Assembly (NCBI GenBank): GCA_030549775.1
Contig: CM060175.1
Location: 64,159,245 to 64,223,244, forward strand
Direction of reading: 5' to 3'
Length of the DNA stretch: 64,000 nt
DNA from: Tamarix chinensis
Lineage: Eukaryota > Streptophyta > Magnoliopsida > Caryophyllales > Tamaricaceae
Shown here: one piece after another, positions 34,424-47,217 of the stretch
Layout of the letters: the number at the start of each line of letters is the position of its first letter
How positions within the stretch are numbered: the first letter of the stretch is position 1
The notes under the pieces: model-generated
What the model saw: only the letters and a program-made list of their open reading frames with translations
Told to the model about the DNA's origin: nothing
Database searches by the model: none
Translations under genes and position numbers: made by a program

Positions 34424-35185
34424 GTATGCCCTATACATGTTTTGGCCATTTTAAGCGTATTATAATATTTATCCTAATAAGTGCACCTAGCATGTATTAT
34501 TTATCGTTGAGCATATGAATATGTGATTTTGGATGACTTATATACGAATGTTAGGATTTTATGTGCTAAATCATGTAAAATGGTAAAATAGTTATCGGGC
34601 ATATCTGGTAATTTATTTTCTTGTTAAATAATTTAATTATTGTGTTTTAGTATTTTAATGACCTATTAATAAATAAAATATAATTAATATTTAAAATGGA
34701 TGATAATATAGTAATTATGGTCTCAAGGGTATTAAGGGTTGTATGAACAAAAATATCAAATTCAACAATAGTAGGTGAGGGAGATGATTCTTTTTATTAT
34801 CATTAGGTTATGTTTAAGTGTAAGGTGGTGGTAAGGATGGAGCATAAGCAAACTGATCATGAAAATTAATATTGTACTTTTCATGTGAAGTGTAAAAGGG
34901 TGCATTAGAAGATTTTCAAGGTATAGGTTGGGTAGAAGAAAGTTGCTGCTGCTTTTGTTTTTCCTTTGGCTAAACCACTTTACTAATGCCATAGTTATTT
35001 ATTTATTTATTTTGGTTTAGTGTTTGGGAGAATATGGATGCTTCACCCTTTTAGGAGTGGATAGTGATGACGTGGTAGTTTTTTAAGACTAAAATGAGGT
35101 GAAAAGACTTAGGTTGTTTGTTCATGGAAGGGGCACCACAACAATGACAAGTTCTATGTCTACTATATCATAAAAATACATTGCC

Positions 35186-35419
35186 TTAAGATGGTCTATT
35201 AAGTTTATCCTTCACCCTCCTATCAAAATCATCTAACTCCTTTCCCCCCTTTGGTTCATTTTTCTTCATAATGGCTTCAACAACCTTTTGTTTTTCATCT
35301 AACACTTTACCAAGGAAAACCATTGGTTTAGGTTTCTCAATTTCTATCATAATTATATGCACTTTTTCTTCATTGAAGTACTCAATAAACATATTTTGAA
35401 GACCAACATCATCAACCAA
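35186..35419 (-). other. Unrecognised open frame, probable relic
   Basis: 78 codons, Lys/Glu-rich, including FIEYFNEEKVHIIMIEIEKP and GGKELDDFDRRVKDKL. The surrounding minus strand shows more protein-like text broken by stops. It could be the N-terminus of a Mutator-like transposase or a gene fragment; I cannot decide. Confidence 0.25.
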
Positions 35420-38409
35420 TTATATTTTGCCTTATTCTCTTCCCTAAAATTTATCACATGCTTTCTAGATGGGATAGCTATTTTTTTAGCTAAGAAAAAC
35501 CTAAGTTTAGGATTAGTTCCAATGGGTTATACCTATCCCCATTGTTAACAATCACATTGCATTCCCATTCCTTATAGCGAAAAACCAACCATTAATCATC
35601 TGAGCTTAGTTTTTCCTTCATTTTTCACTTAAAGTTGGAGCATATAAACACATTGAAAAACATATATTACACCACAACGTTGCATGCAAATAAAAATCAA
35701 ACTAATCATGAAGCAAAATAGATGAAAATAATAGACAAAAAGTCTAAATAAGTTTAATAACTATAAGATAAAAATCAAACTAAAATTAGTTTTTGTTTAG
35801 GAAATCAAAAGAAACACAATAAAAAAAAAAAAAAAATATTTTAAGCACAAAATGTGGTGGATACACTTAATATTCAAAGGAGTGGGGTTTAAATAGTTTT
35901 TGAGTTTCGAAACCTAAAATTTTGGTCATAAAAAGTGGGTTTCGAGTTTTGAAACCTTAAAAGTGAAGAAAAAGGAAGAGCAATTGTATTTCAAGAGATT
36001 AAACATTAACATAAATTATTTATTCATATATCACCTATGCCTTTAACGTCTTCAAGCTTGAGCTTCAAGCTTTAATCTTTAAGTAGCTAAATTCAAGCCT
36101 CGAGTGGGTTCGATTTTGTGGAAAAAATGAATAATCAGGGTAAAAAGTTTAGAGAAATTTTCTATAATTGACATATACTATAAGATTGTAATTCCATGTC
36201 TTAGAAATATGAAATACCATTGCTAAAGTAAGAGAGGGAGGGTGACATATTATTTTTAAATAATTTTGTTATATTCATTAAGAAGGTGGGGGTAGAGTTG
36301 AAATTTTAGAAAGAAAAAAAACTCAATGGCGGGTTCATTGAATGTTAGCATAAACATATTATTCATCTATTAATGAAAGAAAGTCCTTTTAGGAATTTTT
36401 TTTTTCGTTTCATAAAGAAGGTTTTTTTATTGATTTTGTATTTCATTTGTACCCCTATTCTCTCTCTCTCTCATTGTATACATCAATTCTCATGTTATTT
36501 CCAATAAAGGGTGTAGTTGTTATATTAGAGTTATATTTATCACTTTAAAAAAAATAATGTGTAGATTACTAAAATAAATTTCTTTTCAAAAAAAAAAATA
36601 TTGAAAACAAACAATGAATTAAATGCTAATTATAGGGGTGTATCTTGCACAATGTCAAAATGAAAACAATATAAGTTAAAAAAAAGGATGTTTAGTGCAT
36701 TTTCTTGGATATTTTCCCAAATGATATTTTGTGTGCATTTCCTACTACCGGAAGTACTTCCCCCGTGTTGTAGGAATATTCATCATATAGAGTTTACTAT
36801 TGATCTAAATATTTTATAAAATATGAAACAAATATAGGTTCATTATATCAACAATAATAATTTTCTATCTAAATAATATGTGATAGAGGTTGTCATTGGG
36901 TAAGACACCATAAGGGGAAATTATTTTCTATTTAATTTGGAAGACAATTGATTGTCAAAAATATTAATATTAAGTTACGATTGAAAATATAAATATGTGA
37001 ATATTGAACTAAATAACCGATGACATAATCATGAGCCAAATTACTACGAACATAATTATATTAAAAAAAAAAATCTTAACTACAACTATCATGCATACTA
37101 GAGGAAGGATTGATTACCTATTATGGATGCATCCATTGTCATATAGATTATGATCTTCTAGAAAACAATTATGTAATTTCATAGTATAACTTTAAGCACG
37201 CAACATAAATAAGTAAGAAATAGATAAAAAATATAATTAGTAATCTATAGAAGATGAAAAAAGAAAAAAAAATTTGGAAAAGATAAATGAGCATATTTGG
37301 AAAATGTCATAGAACGCACACACGCACTGTCACAAAACAAATCGCAGTAGAATAGTAAACAGTGTAAAAACGAAAAATTACAAACGTCTGGCCGTGTTAC
37401 TAGTACTGCAGGAAATTGTCAAAGACTTTAAACGTATAAAAAAAATAAGGCCTTGAAAAGAAAAGAAAAAAAAAAAATAATAACTGTAGGGAGTTGAAAG
37501 CTGTATTCGAAAAAGGTAAATGTTAGGAAGTTGAATTGAGGCCTACGTTTTACTGATATGATTACTACAATTATTATTACTACTATTCTACTGCTACTAC
37601 ATATATATAAGGTGAACGTGAACGCATTATGCATCCAAAGCGGAGGACTTTCCCGTGGATGGTCTTATGATGTATTTTCCCTTCTGACCGACTAAGATGA
37701 CTTAGACTGCAATAATGCTGTTAATATACATGCATCTATCTAAATATAAAATTTAGAGTCAAACCTAAATTTATATATATATGTTAGTATATTAATTTTA
37801 TTTTTCTATTAATAATTAAATAATATAAAAGTATAAATAATATAGACTATCAGAGAATTATGACACAAAAAAGTATAATAAAGATATTATTATTATTTAT
37901 TTCTTCGAATATTATTATTAGTTTATATTATTTAATTTTTGATAAAAATAAAATTAGCATAGTAATAAAAAAAAAATTTAGTTTAGTTTTGGGCTTGAAA
38001 ATTGAGAAAGAGGGCACATTTTTCAGCAGAGCGGTACAGCAACAGTAGTGGTAGTAACCAGTAATAGGAGTAGGCGTATAGTATATATAGTAGGAGATTG
38101 CGTGTGAAAGCAGATTGCATCCATGTTCGTGTGCTCCCGCCCACATTCTCTCGCAAATAATTTTAATATGCCACTGGCTGGCTGGGGCGGGGCAAGAGAG
38201 ACGATGATAATTTCAACGCGCCTGTACAGGTACCCTACCAAACTTTCAAATCAATTGCTTTCATGTATATCTCACCTCCAGCTTGTAAAGATGATATACT
38301 CCCATCCCATGTTATCTTTGACAATTCCTTCCCCGGCCCGGGTATTAACGGGAGACGACAGGGTCGTGGTTGAATATTAAATCTGATTGACAGGAGGACG
38401 AGGTGCTGC

Positions 38410-38427
38410 CAGTGATGCACGGGGACG
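38410..38427 (+). repeat. Left TIR of the hAT element
   Basis: CAGTGATGCACGGGGACG, identical to the reverse complement of the right end; preceded by the target copy GGTGCTGC. Confidence 0.95.
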
Positions 38428-40363
38428 CTGAAGAGCGCCCGTTTCGCGTCCCCGAGACGTTTCTAGGGACGAAACGCGAGGCGGGACGCCGGTTAAAAAA
38501 AAAAAAAAATTTTGCTCCAAAACGACGTCGTTTTGGAGGCTTTTAATTTTTTTTTCCCGCCCGGTTGCCCCACGACCCCAGCAGCCCAATCGCCCAGTCC
38601 ACTCGCCCGCCCGACGCCCGGTTGCCCTCCTTCACGGCTTCATCCTTCGAATCGAAAATATTTTCCTTTTGACCTAAGATGCAGCTGCTGGCTCTGTCTC
38701 CAATCTCCATCCCCTCGGCCCTCGCACGACGAATGCTACCATAAACCTTCATCCAAAGATTCGCAGGCAGCAGCAGGCCAACAGCATCCTCCCTCCCTGC
38801 CCAGCACTCACCGACCGGCGACGGCATAAACATCATCGTTCTCCCTCCCCGTCTCCGGCTCCGCTGCTCTGTTTTGTCCAGCACTCACCAGTCACCACTA
38901 CCAGCAGCATCGGTTGCTCCGCCTCTCCGCTGCCGCTGCTGGGCTCCATTTCGCTGCTCCCACAGGCACAACCACGGTAAGACCCTTCGACTATCACTTT
39001 GCTATCTCATTTCGCTGCTCCTTTGCTATCTAATGTGACTAATTGTATTTGCCAATTGTGAATAGGAAAAATCCACCTCGGGAGAGAAGGCAGAGGACAA
39101 TTCTTAAAGGTATGATTAGGGTATGAAAAGATTCAAGTGTTATGTATTAAAATTATGGGAAGAAGGACCATTAACTGATATCTTTTTGAAAATTATGGGA
39201 AGAAGGACAATTTTTGAATATAAGCGATTAGGGTATATAGCAAGACATATGAATTTGCAAGTGTTTGGACCGTGTTTAAGAAGGACATATGAATTCATAT
39301 GAGTTAATGCTTTAATGGTCTAAGTTAATGGTCTAAGTAATCATATCTAACTTTGGACCGTGTTTAAGAAGGACCATTGCAAGTGTAGTAGTATGGAATC
39401 TTTATCCTAGTGTGCTTCTTTATGCGTGAATTGATTACATGTGAATCTTCTATACTAGGTTCAGTAGTACGGAATCTTCAAAGGCATTTGTTGCTCTTGT
39501 TATTTGTATTACAGCAATTACATTATGGAACCTCGATTACTTAGGAGAATGCAATATTAGAAAGAATGACAACATAGTTTGATAAGAAGGAGATGGGGGG
39601 TGAAAAACGGCGGTTGAAATAAAAGGAAATAGATTGTTTATAAATTGTCATAACACACCTAGTATGTCCGATAAAAACAAGTAGATCATTATATCTTTTA
39701 TGAAGTGGTTATAAAAAGGATGAAGGAAAAATCCTTAATTTTTTAAGTTAATTGTTGTATTTGACTGTGTATATGTAATTTTCATTTAGGTAGTCTTGTT
39801 GCCATACTGTTGTGTAAAATTGTTGCTAAAATATTGCATTTTGTCCCGTTGCATGAAAATATTAATTTTGTCATGGTAACCATAGTGCCCCAATAATTAT
39901 ACTAGAGATCACTAGGTTTTTGGATATAACACACGTTTTATGGATGCTCTAGATCATATTACACAACGTGATTATTAAGGATGAAAAATATCATCTTCAA
40001 AAAAATAATTGAAGTTAGCACTTAGCAATCGTGTAACACACCACTATCTTATATTTGACTTGGTGGAAGATATTTAGCAATTTGTTGATGATAATTAGAG
40101 TTTTTAATCTTATTAGTTCTATATGATCTAATATAACAGATTCCATATGAATTCTTAAAGAGGCACACTAGGATAAAATTCCATATTAACTTAGACCATT
40201 AACTCATATGATATGATTGGTTATAAAAGATTTTGATTTGATGGAACCAATCAAATGGTCTAAAAAACCAATCAAATAGCCTATAGAACATTTGTAGTGT
40301 TGTTGTTGTGATTTAAATAGATTCACTGATCATTTGTTATATATTACTTGCAGTGATTATATC
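38428..40363 (+). other. 5' non-coding part of the hAT element
   Basis: Contains the CCCGTTTCGCGTCCCCGAGA-type subterminal motifs near 38440, a GC-rich leader with Pro/Ser-rich chance frames (38512-38830), and AT-rich sequence that probably holds the promoter and leader introns of the transposase gene. No second gene recognised. Confidence 0.5.
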
Positions 40364-42726
40364 ATGACTTCTAGTGGTAGTAATAGTAACATGGGTTCTA
40401 CGAGTGCTAGTGTATCTTCTGCGGACGTAAATGATAATCCTCTTTGGAATTATGTTACTAAAGGTGAGAAAATTAGTGGAGGGGAACTGTTTTGTGGACG
40501 TGTAATTTTTGTAATCAAACAAAGCAAGGAAGCTATACAAGGGTGAGAGCTCATTTGTTGAATATTCCTGGTAAAGGTATTGCTACTTGCAAGAAAGTGA
40601 GGGCGGAGGACAAGCTTGAAATGGTAGCTTTAGAAAATGAAGCTTTGAAAAGAGTTGAACAAATGTTGCCAAAAAATGTGCCTTTACCTAATTCAAGCAT
40701 GGATGTATCTTTGTTGAAGAAGAGACGAGTAATTGATGTAAATCCTATAGAGAAAGCTTTTAACAATCAATTGCGCTCTCAATTAGATGCAATGATTGCT
40801 AGAATGTTTTACACCGGCGGTGTTCCATTTAATTTAGCAAAAAATCCTTTTTTCATTGCAGCTTTTGCTTTTGCTACTAGCCATCCTTTACCTGGTTATG
40901 GTCCACCAGGTTATAATCGTTTGAGAACAATGTTACTTCAACAAGAAAAATCGAACATAGAGAGATTATTGGAACCAATCAAAATGACATGGAGGGAAAA
41001 GGGTATTACTATTGTGTCTGATGGTTGGAGTGATGCACAAAGAAGACCATTAATAAATTTTATTGCAATTTGTGATTCGGGTCCTATGTTTTTAAAGGCA
41101 ATTGATGCTTCGGGTGAGATTAAAGACAAACACTTCATTTCTAAGTTGTTGAAAGAAGTCATTGATGAGGTAGGTTCTCAAAATGTTGTCCAAGTTATCA
41201 CTGATAATGCATCTAATTGTAAAGCGGCCGGTGAAATCATTGAACAAGTTTATCCTCATATTCATTGGACTCCATGTGTTGTTCATACCCTTAATCTTGC
41301 TTTGAAAAATATTTGTGCTGCAAGAAATGTGAACAATAATGTTGAGACATATGAGGAGTGTCATTGGATAACCGAGATTCATGGAGATGCTATTCAAATC
41401 AAGAATTTTATAATGATGCATTCCATGAGATTAGCCATGTTCAATAGGTTTGCTTCTCTAAAGTTGCTTGCAGTTGCTGATACTCGTTTTGCTCAAGTTG
41501 TTATTACATTGAAGAGAATGAATCTTATAAGATATAGCCTTCAAGCTATGGTAATTAGTGAAGAGTGGATTTCTTATAAAGCTGATAATATTGGAAAAGC
41601 AAGATTTGTGAAGGAAAAATTGCTTGATGATTTATGGTGGGAGAAGGTTGATTATATCCTTGAGTTTACACGGCCTATTTACCATATGATTAGAGAGTGT
41701 GATGCTGATAAACCAACTCTTTACCTTGTCTATGAAATGTGGGACACAATGATTGATGAAGTAAGAAATGTCATTTATAAGCATGAGTGTAAAGAGGTTG
41801 GAGATGTGTCTTCTTTCTTTCAAGTGGTATATACTATACTCACAGCCCGTTGGACCAAAAGTAGTACGCCCCTTCACTGTTTGGCATACTCATTGAACCC
41901 AAGGTAACTTTATTTTGTTTTTATTAAAGTGTTATCTTCTTATTTCTTTAATTTAAAAACTAATAATAGTATCTATAATTTTGTTGATTTCTTCCTTTGA
42001 GTGAAGGTATTACACTGATACTTGGTTAGATGCTAAATCACCTAGAGTTGCTCCTTCTAGAGATGAAGAGGTTTCTATCGAAAGGAACAAGTGTTTTAAA
42101 AGGCTTTTCCCTAATCATGAAGATCGCTCCAAAGTTAATATGGAATTTGCGAATTTTGCACTTAAACACGGTCCATTCGGAGAATTTGATTCTCTTTATG
42201 ATAGAGAAATTCTTGATCCAAAGGCTTGGTGGGGAGTTCATGGCTCAAGTGCGCCATTACTTCAAGATGTTGCCCTCAAATTGCTTGGCCAAGTATCTTC
42301 TTCTTCATGCAGCGAACGAAATTGGAGTACATATGGTTTTATTCACTCTATGAAAAGGAATAGATTACTTCCTAAGCGTGCTGAAGACTTGGTGTATGTT
42401 CATAATAATCATCGTCTCCTAGCAAGGAGACTTCCAGAATATAAGGAGCAAAAATCAATGATGTGGGATATCTACGGTAATATTTTCTCGTTGTTTACTA
42501 ATTTTGTATTACATTATAAACTGTGACAACTATTAAATGATAAATTTATTTATTTATTTGCATAGGTGATGACTTTGGTTCTTTTGAAGATATTGGATTA
42601 CTTGATGTTGCTTCTCTTTCTCTCGATGAACCAGAGTTAGAGGCCGTGATTTTTTCTGAAACAGGAGTTGAAGATGAAGAAGTAGAAGTAGTTGATGTTA
42701 TTAACGAAAATGAACATTTAATTTAG
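40364..42726 (+). CDS. hAT-family transposase (BED finger, DUF659, hAT dimerisation)
   Basis: Three exons: 40364-41903, 42007-42476, 42566-42726, with GT-AG introns of 103 and 89 bp. The ATG (MTSSGSNSNMGSTSASVSSA) follows a TTGCAG acceptor, so a leader intron is likely. A BED zinc finger (LWNYVTKGEK, then WTCNFCNQTKQGSYTRVRAH and ATC) is split by a frame change at the G run 40481-40484; one more G restores it, giving exactly 724 codons in all. DUF659 follows (VSDGWSDAQRRPLINF, VITDNASNCKAAG, TPCVVHTLNLALK), then the dimerisation domain (LKLLGQVSSSSCSERNWSTY, then HSMKRNRLLPKRAEDLVYVH). D, D and E of the catalytic triad are in place. It excises and reinserts the element in the nucleus. As written it is frameshifted. 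Confidence 0.88.
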
Positions 42727-42925
42727 TAGTGTTGAATGTATGATTTTAAGTAATTTAGTATGTGTTTGAGACTTAAATTTTAGTTGTGTAAACTTTTAAT
42801 TTAATATATATTTTTATTTTAATATTTATATATATATTAACGTTTCCTCCCGTCCCCGTTTCCTAATTTTTTGAATCATGGCGTTTTCCCGTTTCGTCCC
42901 GTCCCCGTTTCCCCGTCCCCGTCCC

Positions 42926-42943
42926 CGTCCCCGTGCATCACTG
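42926..42943 (-). repeat. Right TIR of the hAT element
   Basis: Reads CGTCCCCGTGCATCACTG on plus; followed by the target copy GGTGCTGC at 42944-42951. Confidence 0.95.
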
Positions 42944-42951
42944 GGTGCTGC

Positions 42952-44420
42952 TGCCTCCTGCTGGTAGTTAAGTCGTGACATCAGGCAGCGGTCAAAATGC
43001 GTTTGGAATAACCTATTTGGCTCTCACGACGATTTGGCTCCGAGCCGAATATATATGATAATATTGAAATTTTGGTGGCTAATTATATATTGAAATTTTA
43101 ATATGCTAATCTATAGCTAAAATTCAACGTGCATGTGCACGCACTGTTATTTTATTTTACGTATGACGATCCAGGAATCTTGTGTCGTGGATTTCGTTTC
43201 TTGGATTTTATATAGCAGCAGGTTGCAATATGTTCTCGCAAAACGATGATAATCGGACAGTTTTTATATAAAATTTAATATATTCTATTTGATAAATATA
43301 TACATAGATATTGAAAAAATAAATTATTATCTGCATTATAGATATATAAAATAAATTATTAAATCCGCCTCTTTTTTCTTTTTTTTTGTATTCATATAAG
43401 TATTTATCTGCGTGATATAAACTTGTATTTTTATCCTTCATTGATATATATAATCTTTAATATACTTTTAAAGGACAAAGGCGAATATAATTATACCTTT
43501 ATAATCTAGATATCTAATTCTAATATGAATGGCTTTTAATTTAGATCTGATACAATTTACCCGATGTATATATACATAGATATGTATAAACTTATATGGA
43601 TATACATATGGAAAAAGAAAAAAAAAATCCATCGACTTTGGATAGGAATATAGATATAAATTTTCTTATCAAATTTATATAATAGATAGAAAATACCCGA
43701 TCTGTATCCGATCCATTACCATTAATAATGGTACAGAAAAAAACGACTTTCTCATAGCATTAATTAAAATATTCATATACCTGCTCATATTATTAGATGT
43801 TGAGATTGTTGTCATTATATGTCTGCTAATATGTATCTTTCGGAGTCGAGAATATTAAACTTCAAATTAGTCTACCTATTTTAGGATGACCCACAAATAT
43901 TTATCAGCATAATATAGTTCACCAACACCTAATCATGATCCATGATCTTCTAATACAAAACTATATATATATCTTCAGCAATATATTTTATAGAAGGTTA
44001 TCCGGTGTTTAGAGATGGCTTGCACAATGCTTAAACCCCACTTCATGTAACATCTAATTTAATAGAATGCTTCAATTACTGAAATAAAAATGGATATAAG
44101 ATCATTACGGAGGGGATAACTAGCGAGGCTTGATAAATTTAATTGGCTTATGGTAGCTAATGAATAAATAAAGTAAAAGGCAATGTCTTAATACATCATG
44201 AGCACATCTTGAGCTGTAGGGATCAAATATACATGTTATGATGATCCTAGATATCTTAAAAGCCCCGCCTCCCATTTTTTTTAAAAAAGATTTTGACAAT
44301 TATAAGTATCTCTCGAAAGTCTTTCCTACTCCTATTTTTTATTATTATAAATATTATATGTATTTTAAAAAAAGTAATTATACTAAAAGTTAGATTATAA
44401 TTATTTTTTTCACCATTAAA
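42952..44420. other. AT-rich intergenic sequence
   Basis: No gene recognised. Immediately right of the hAT target copy the host sequence continues with CTCC and TGGTAGTTAAG. Rich in ATAT runs. Confidence 0.45.
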
Positions 44421-44909
44421 AAGGTTAGAAATTAGTATATTTATTATGACAATCATATACACTTTGTAACTTTGCTATACGAAATATTAATCGGTTAGTA
44501 AGAGTTAAATTTGGATTACAATTGATGGAGTATCACAAAGATGTCATTGAAAAAAAGTTACTAATTAATTACTGAAATATTATACTAATATTATTGAAAA
44601 AAAATATCATAACAAAAACATATAAAAATATGATAATATACTATAATATTGTCCCAAAATATATTAATTTCTGACTATTTCCTATTATATATATTTTGGT
44701 ACAATATAATGTAAAGGGAAATGGTCAGAAATTAATATATTTTGGGTCCATAATATAGTATATCATTATATTTTATACGTCTTTATTATGATACTTTTTC
44801 TTAATTACATCCTCATAACAATCCATCAATTGTACCCAAAATTTAATATAATAAAGTTATAAAATCTGTATGATTGTCATAATAACTATATTAATTTCTG
44901 ACTATTTCC
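44421..44909. mobile_element. Inverted pair of MITEs (long palindrome)
   Basis: The terminal motif GGAAATRGTCAGAAATTAA occurs four times in alternating orientation: 44421-44440 (+, decayed), 44662-44682 (-), 44717-44737 (+) and 44888-44909 (-). Sequence between the motifs also matches in inverse order (TTATTATGACAATCATA at 44441-44459 against its complement at 44867-44884; TTACAATTGATGG against CCATCAATTGTA near 44825). The two units of about 260 and 190 bp are thus inverted copies of one Mutator-like or similar MITE with a 34-bp spacer. Confidence 0.65.
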
Positions 44910-45274
44910 TTTTATATTGTATTTATAAAGAAGATATTTTCTCCGGAACAACAATGAAAGTTTACTTCGTCCACACGTCCTTAGATATATATATATACAC
45001 GCACAATTCATCATTTCCTTTCACGTATCCACACATGGTAGCAACTAACTTACACATATTTTCCAATCTCAGCGTTGGAGACACATGTTTTGTCATTTCC
45101 GTCAATATTCGGTTTCAGTACGATTCCCCTCCCTCACTCGCTCGCTCGCTCACTCACTCACATAGTCACATGACCAAATTCCACAAATCACAAAGCAACG
45201 TACTGTCGTTTGTGACTCCAAACGACCTGAGCGACACCGTCCTGTCTACCTCGGTAGGTTCACCTGCCCCATTC

Positions 45275-45282
45275 TATTAAAA
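45275..45282 (+). promoter_or_regulatory. TATA-like box of the 45.9-kb gene
   Basis: TATTAAAA, about 30 bp before CT-rich sequence suitable as a transcript start (about 45305). A CTCG/CTCA simple repeat (45140-45165) lies upstream. Confidence 0.4.
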
Positions 45283-45396
45283 CCCGACCAATTCAACCGG
45301 CTCCTTTCTGTGTTGCCATTTCGCCCCATCTCAGGCACCCGAAAAGGTCGCAGCCACGCTGACCCTCTCCCCTGCGTTGAAGGATATTTTCCCCAG

Positions 45397-45920
45397 GTAC
45401 CGTGCCCTCCCTCCCTTGATTTTCAGCCTTCCATGTCTGTTTTAACCGGAAGATCTCTTTTCTTCGTTGATTGCCATGTCCTGATCTGGATCTCCACCAA
45501 CACGGATCTAACCCCAGACAACTGCTTTCCACTCTCTTTCTCTCTTTTAATTCCTTTGCGTAATGCTTTCTCGACATGAAATTTTGTATTTCTAAATCTG
45601 GGTATTTGAGATCTCGTCAACGAATTTGCTTTTTTTTTTCTTAGTATTTTTTTTGGGTTCCCGCTTTTGTAATTTACCGGCGTCGTCTTCTAGGAGGTGT
45701 GGTTAATATCTTCTCTACCTTCCTTGTTGTTTTGGGGCTGTATCCCCGTCCGATCTGTATCGAAAGCAAACATCACTTTTTTTTTTTCCGACGTTGATTT
45801 TGTGTCCTCAATTTCTGATCTGTGCCTCTTTAATTCTCTTAATATAACCTTGTTCGACATCAAATCCGTGGAGGAAAAAAAAAATTGAATTTGATCTGAA
45901 TTTTCTTTTCTTTCGTTTAG
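45397..45920 (+). other. Probable leader intron of the 45.9-kb gene
   Basis: A CCCAG|GTACCG donor and a T-rich stretch ending TTTCGTTTAG bound a 524-bp intron in the 5' UTR, 39 bp before the start codon. Such leader introns often raise expression in plants; here it is inferred from splice signals only. Confidence 0.5.
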
Positions 45921-45959
45921 GCGTTTATCTGAGCTCTCCCGTTCGTCGATTTAAGAAAT

Positions 45960-47217
45960 ATGAAGTCACGCTGTGAGGTTCTTCATCAAAACGCCTTCAT
46001 GGGTTATGAAGAGATGAGAGGAGGAGGAAGTGATGGTTCTGTTGTTTGCCCTAAGCCTCGGCGGGTTGTTGGGTTTTTTCCCAATCAATCAACTATGTCT
46101 TTGAGATGGCACAAGAGGTGTGTATGCCTTTGAAATTATCATCTGTTGTTGATCTAGGGATTCTCCTTTAGTCTTTCCTTTCTAGATTTTTCTGCCTTTT
46201 TTTTTTTCATACATACATACATATTATGTAGGAATATTTGGGGTTAACTGTTGTTTTTGATTGAACAGAAGTTGTCAGGCCGAGGTGGGTGATTCAAAAG
46301 CAGGGGCGGAGCTTCTTGACCTCATCTTAACAAAGGTTAGCTTTCTGATTCATATTCCTCTATTAAAAATGAACTGGTTGTGTAGATCATTTGATGATTC
46401 GTAGAAACCGATGATGGGGGCGGGGTTCTGAACATGAGCTATATGGTTTTGTTTATTTTGTGATTGTATTTGGGTACTGATTGAACTGTTTGACGGATTT
46501 TTGAAGAAACTTCAGAGTCAACAGTTAGATCTGTGGGTGTTTATGTGGTTAAAGCTGGAGTTGATTATTGTTGAAGTAAGGTAGAACTAATTTTTTGCAG
46601 TTACTCTCTCTTTCTGGTTATTATAATATTATTATGGATGGATTCAGCAGCTTTCCTTGTACTGATCCACAGCCGATTAGCATCTCTTTTGGCTCGGGCT
46701 TAAACACCTTGTGAATACATAAAGTATTGTCTTTTATAGTGCGAGATCCATATTGTTTTGCTTAGATGCGTAATCATAGTCATCAAGCATCTTGTCTGTG
46801 TGTTCGCGCACGCGCCGCCTCTGCGCCCCTCGTTAGATGGAGTCCGTATGTTGTTGAGTAGTCTGACTCATGACCTACTGCTATTTCTGGTTTATGCAGG
46901 AGAGTTATGGCACGGATCAATCCTCTAGAGAAGGTGCTTCAACACCACCATTTTTTTCTGGGTCACCACCTAGTAGGGTATCGAACCCATTGGTTCAAGA
47001 TGCCCAATTCAAGGAAGAAAAGCTATCCCCATTGTCAACACTCCACATTAATTCATCATCGTCATCCCCATCCCCATCTTCACCGTCGCCATCCTCGGCT
47101 CGCAAGGGCGGATGTGCGAGAGTGAAGTTTGGTCTGAAACCAGCTAAAGTTAGAGTAGAAGGTTTTGATTGCCTCAGCAGGGATCGCCAGAATTCAAGCA
47201 TCACTGCCGTTGCTTAA
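45960..47217 (+). CDS. Conserved plant protein of unknown function, Ser/Pro-rich, 180 aa
   Basis: Exons 45960-46117, 46269-46335 and 46900-47217 with GT-AG introns; together 181 codons including the TAA stop. The protein starts MKSRCEVLHQNAFMGYEEM and has CPKPRRVVGFFPNQ, DSKAGAELLDLILTK, PPFFSGSPPSRVSNPLVQDA, a Ser/Pro run (SSSSPSPSSPSPSS) and a C-terminal ARKGGCARVKFGLKPAKVRV, EGFDCLSRDRQNSSI. This set of blocks resembles a small plant-wide family without an assigned domain. No signal peptide or membrane segment is seen. It is the only undamaged host gene in the window; splice junctions keep the frame (AAG-AG|A-AGT; AAG|GAG). Confidence 0.85.

Larger units (their letters stand above)
34219..38401. 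other. Gene-poor AT-rich sequence
   Basis: No confident gene over about 4.2 kb. A TAC microsatellite lies at 34378-34423. A minus frame at 35186-35419 (charged, GKVLDEKQKVVEAIMKKNEP) and its decayed surroundings (34760-35560) may be an old transposon or gene relic, but no family is recognised. The 37400-38400 part has short frames without similarity. Confidence 0.4.
38410..42943 (+). mobile_element. hAT transposon, nearly intact, with perfect TIRs and TSD
   Basis: A 4,534-bp element bounded by perfect 18-bp inverted repeats (CAGTGATGCACGGGGACG at 38410-38427; its complement at 42926-42943) and a perfect 8-bp target duplication GGTGCTGC (38402-38409 and 42944-42951). It carries a spliced plus-strand hAT transposase gene with one apparent frameshift. 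Both ends have clustered CCCCGT / CCCGTTTC motifs (38440-38490; 42842-42935), as subterminal transposase-binding repeats do. The perfect ends suggest recent insertion. Confidence 0.95.

Noticed and set aside
45293..45620. Frames in the 5' UTR and leader intron of the 45.9-kb gene
   Set aside because: They cross the likely leader-intron donor and lie before a well-supported start codon.
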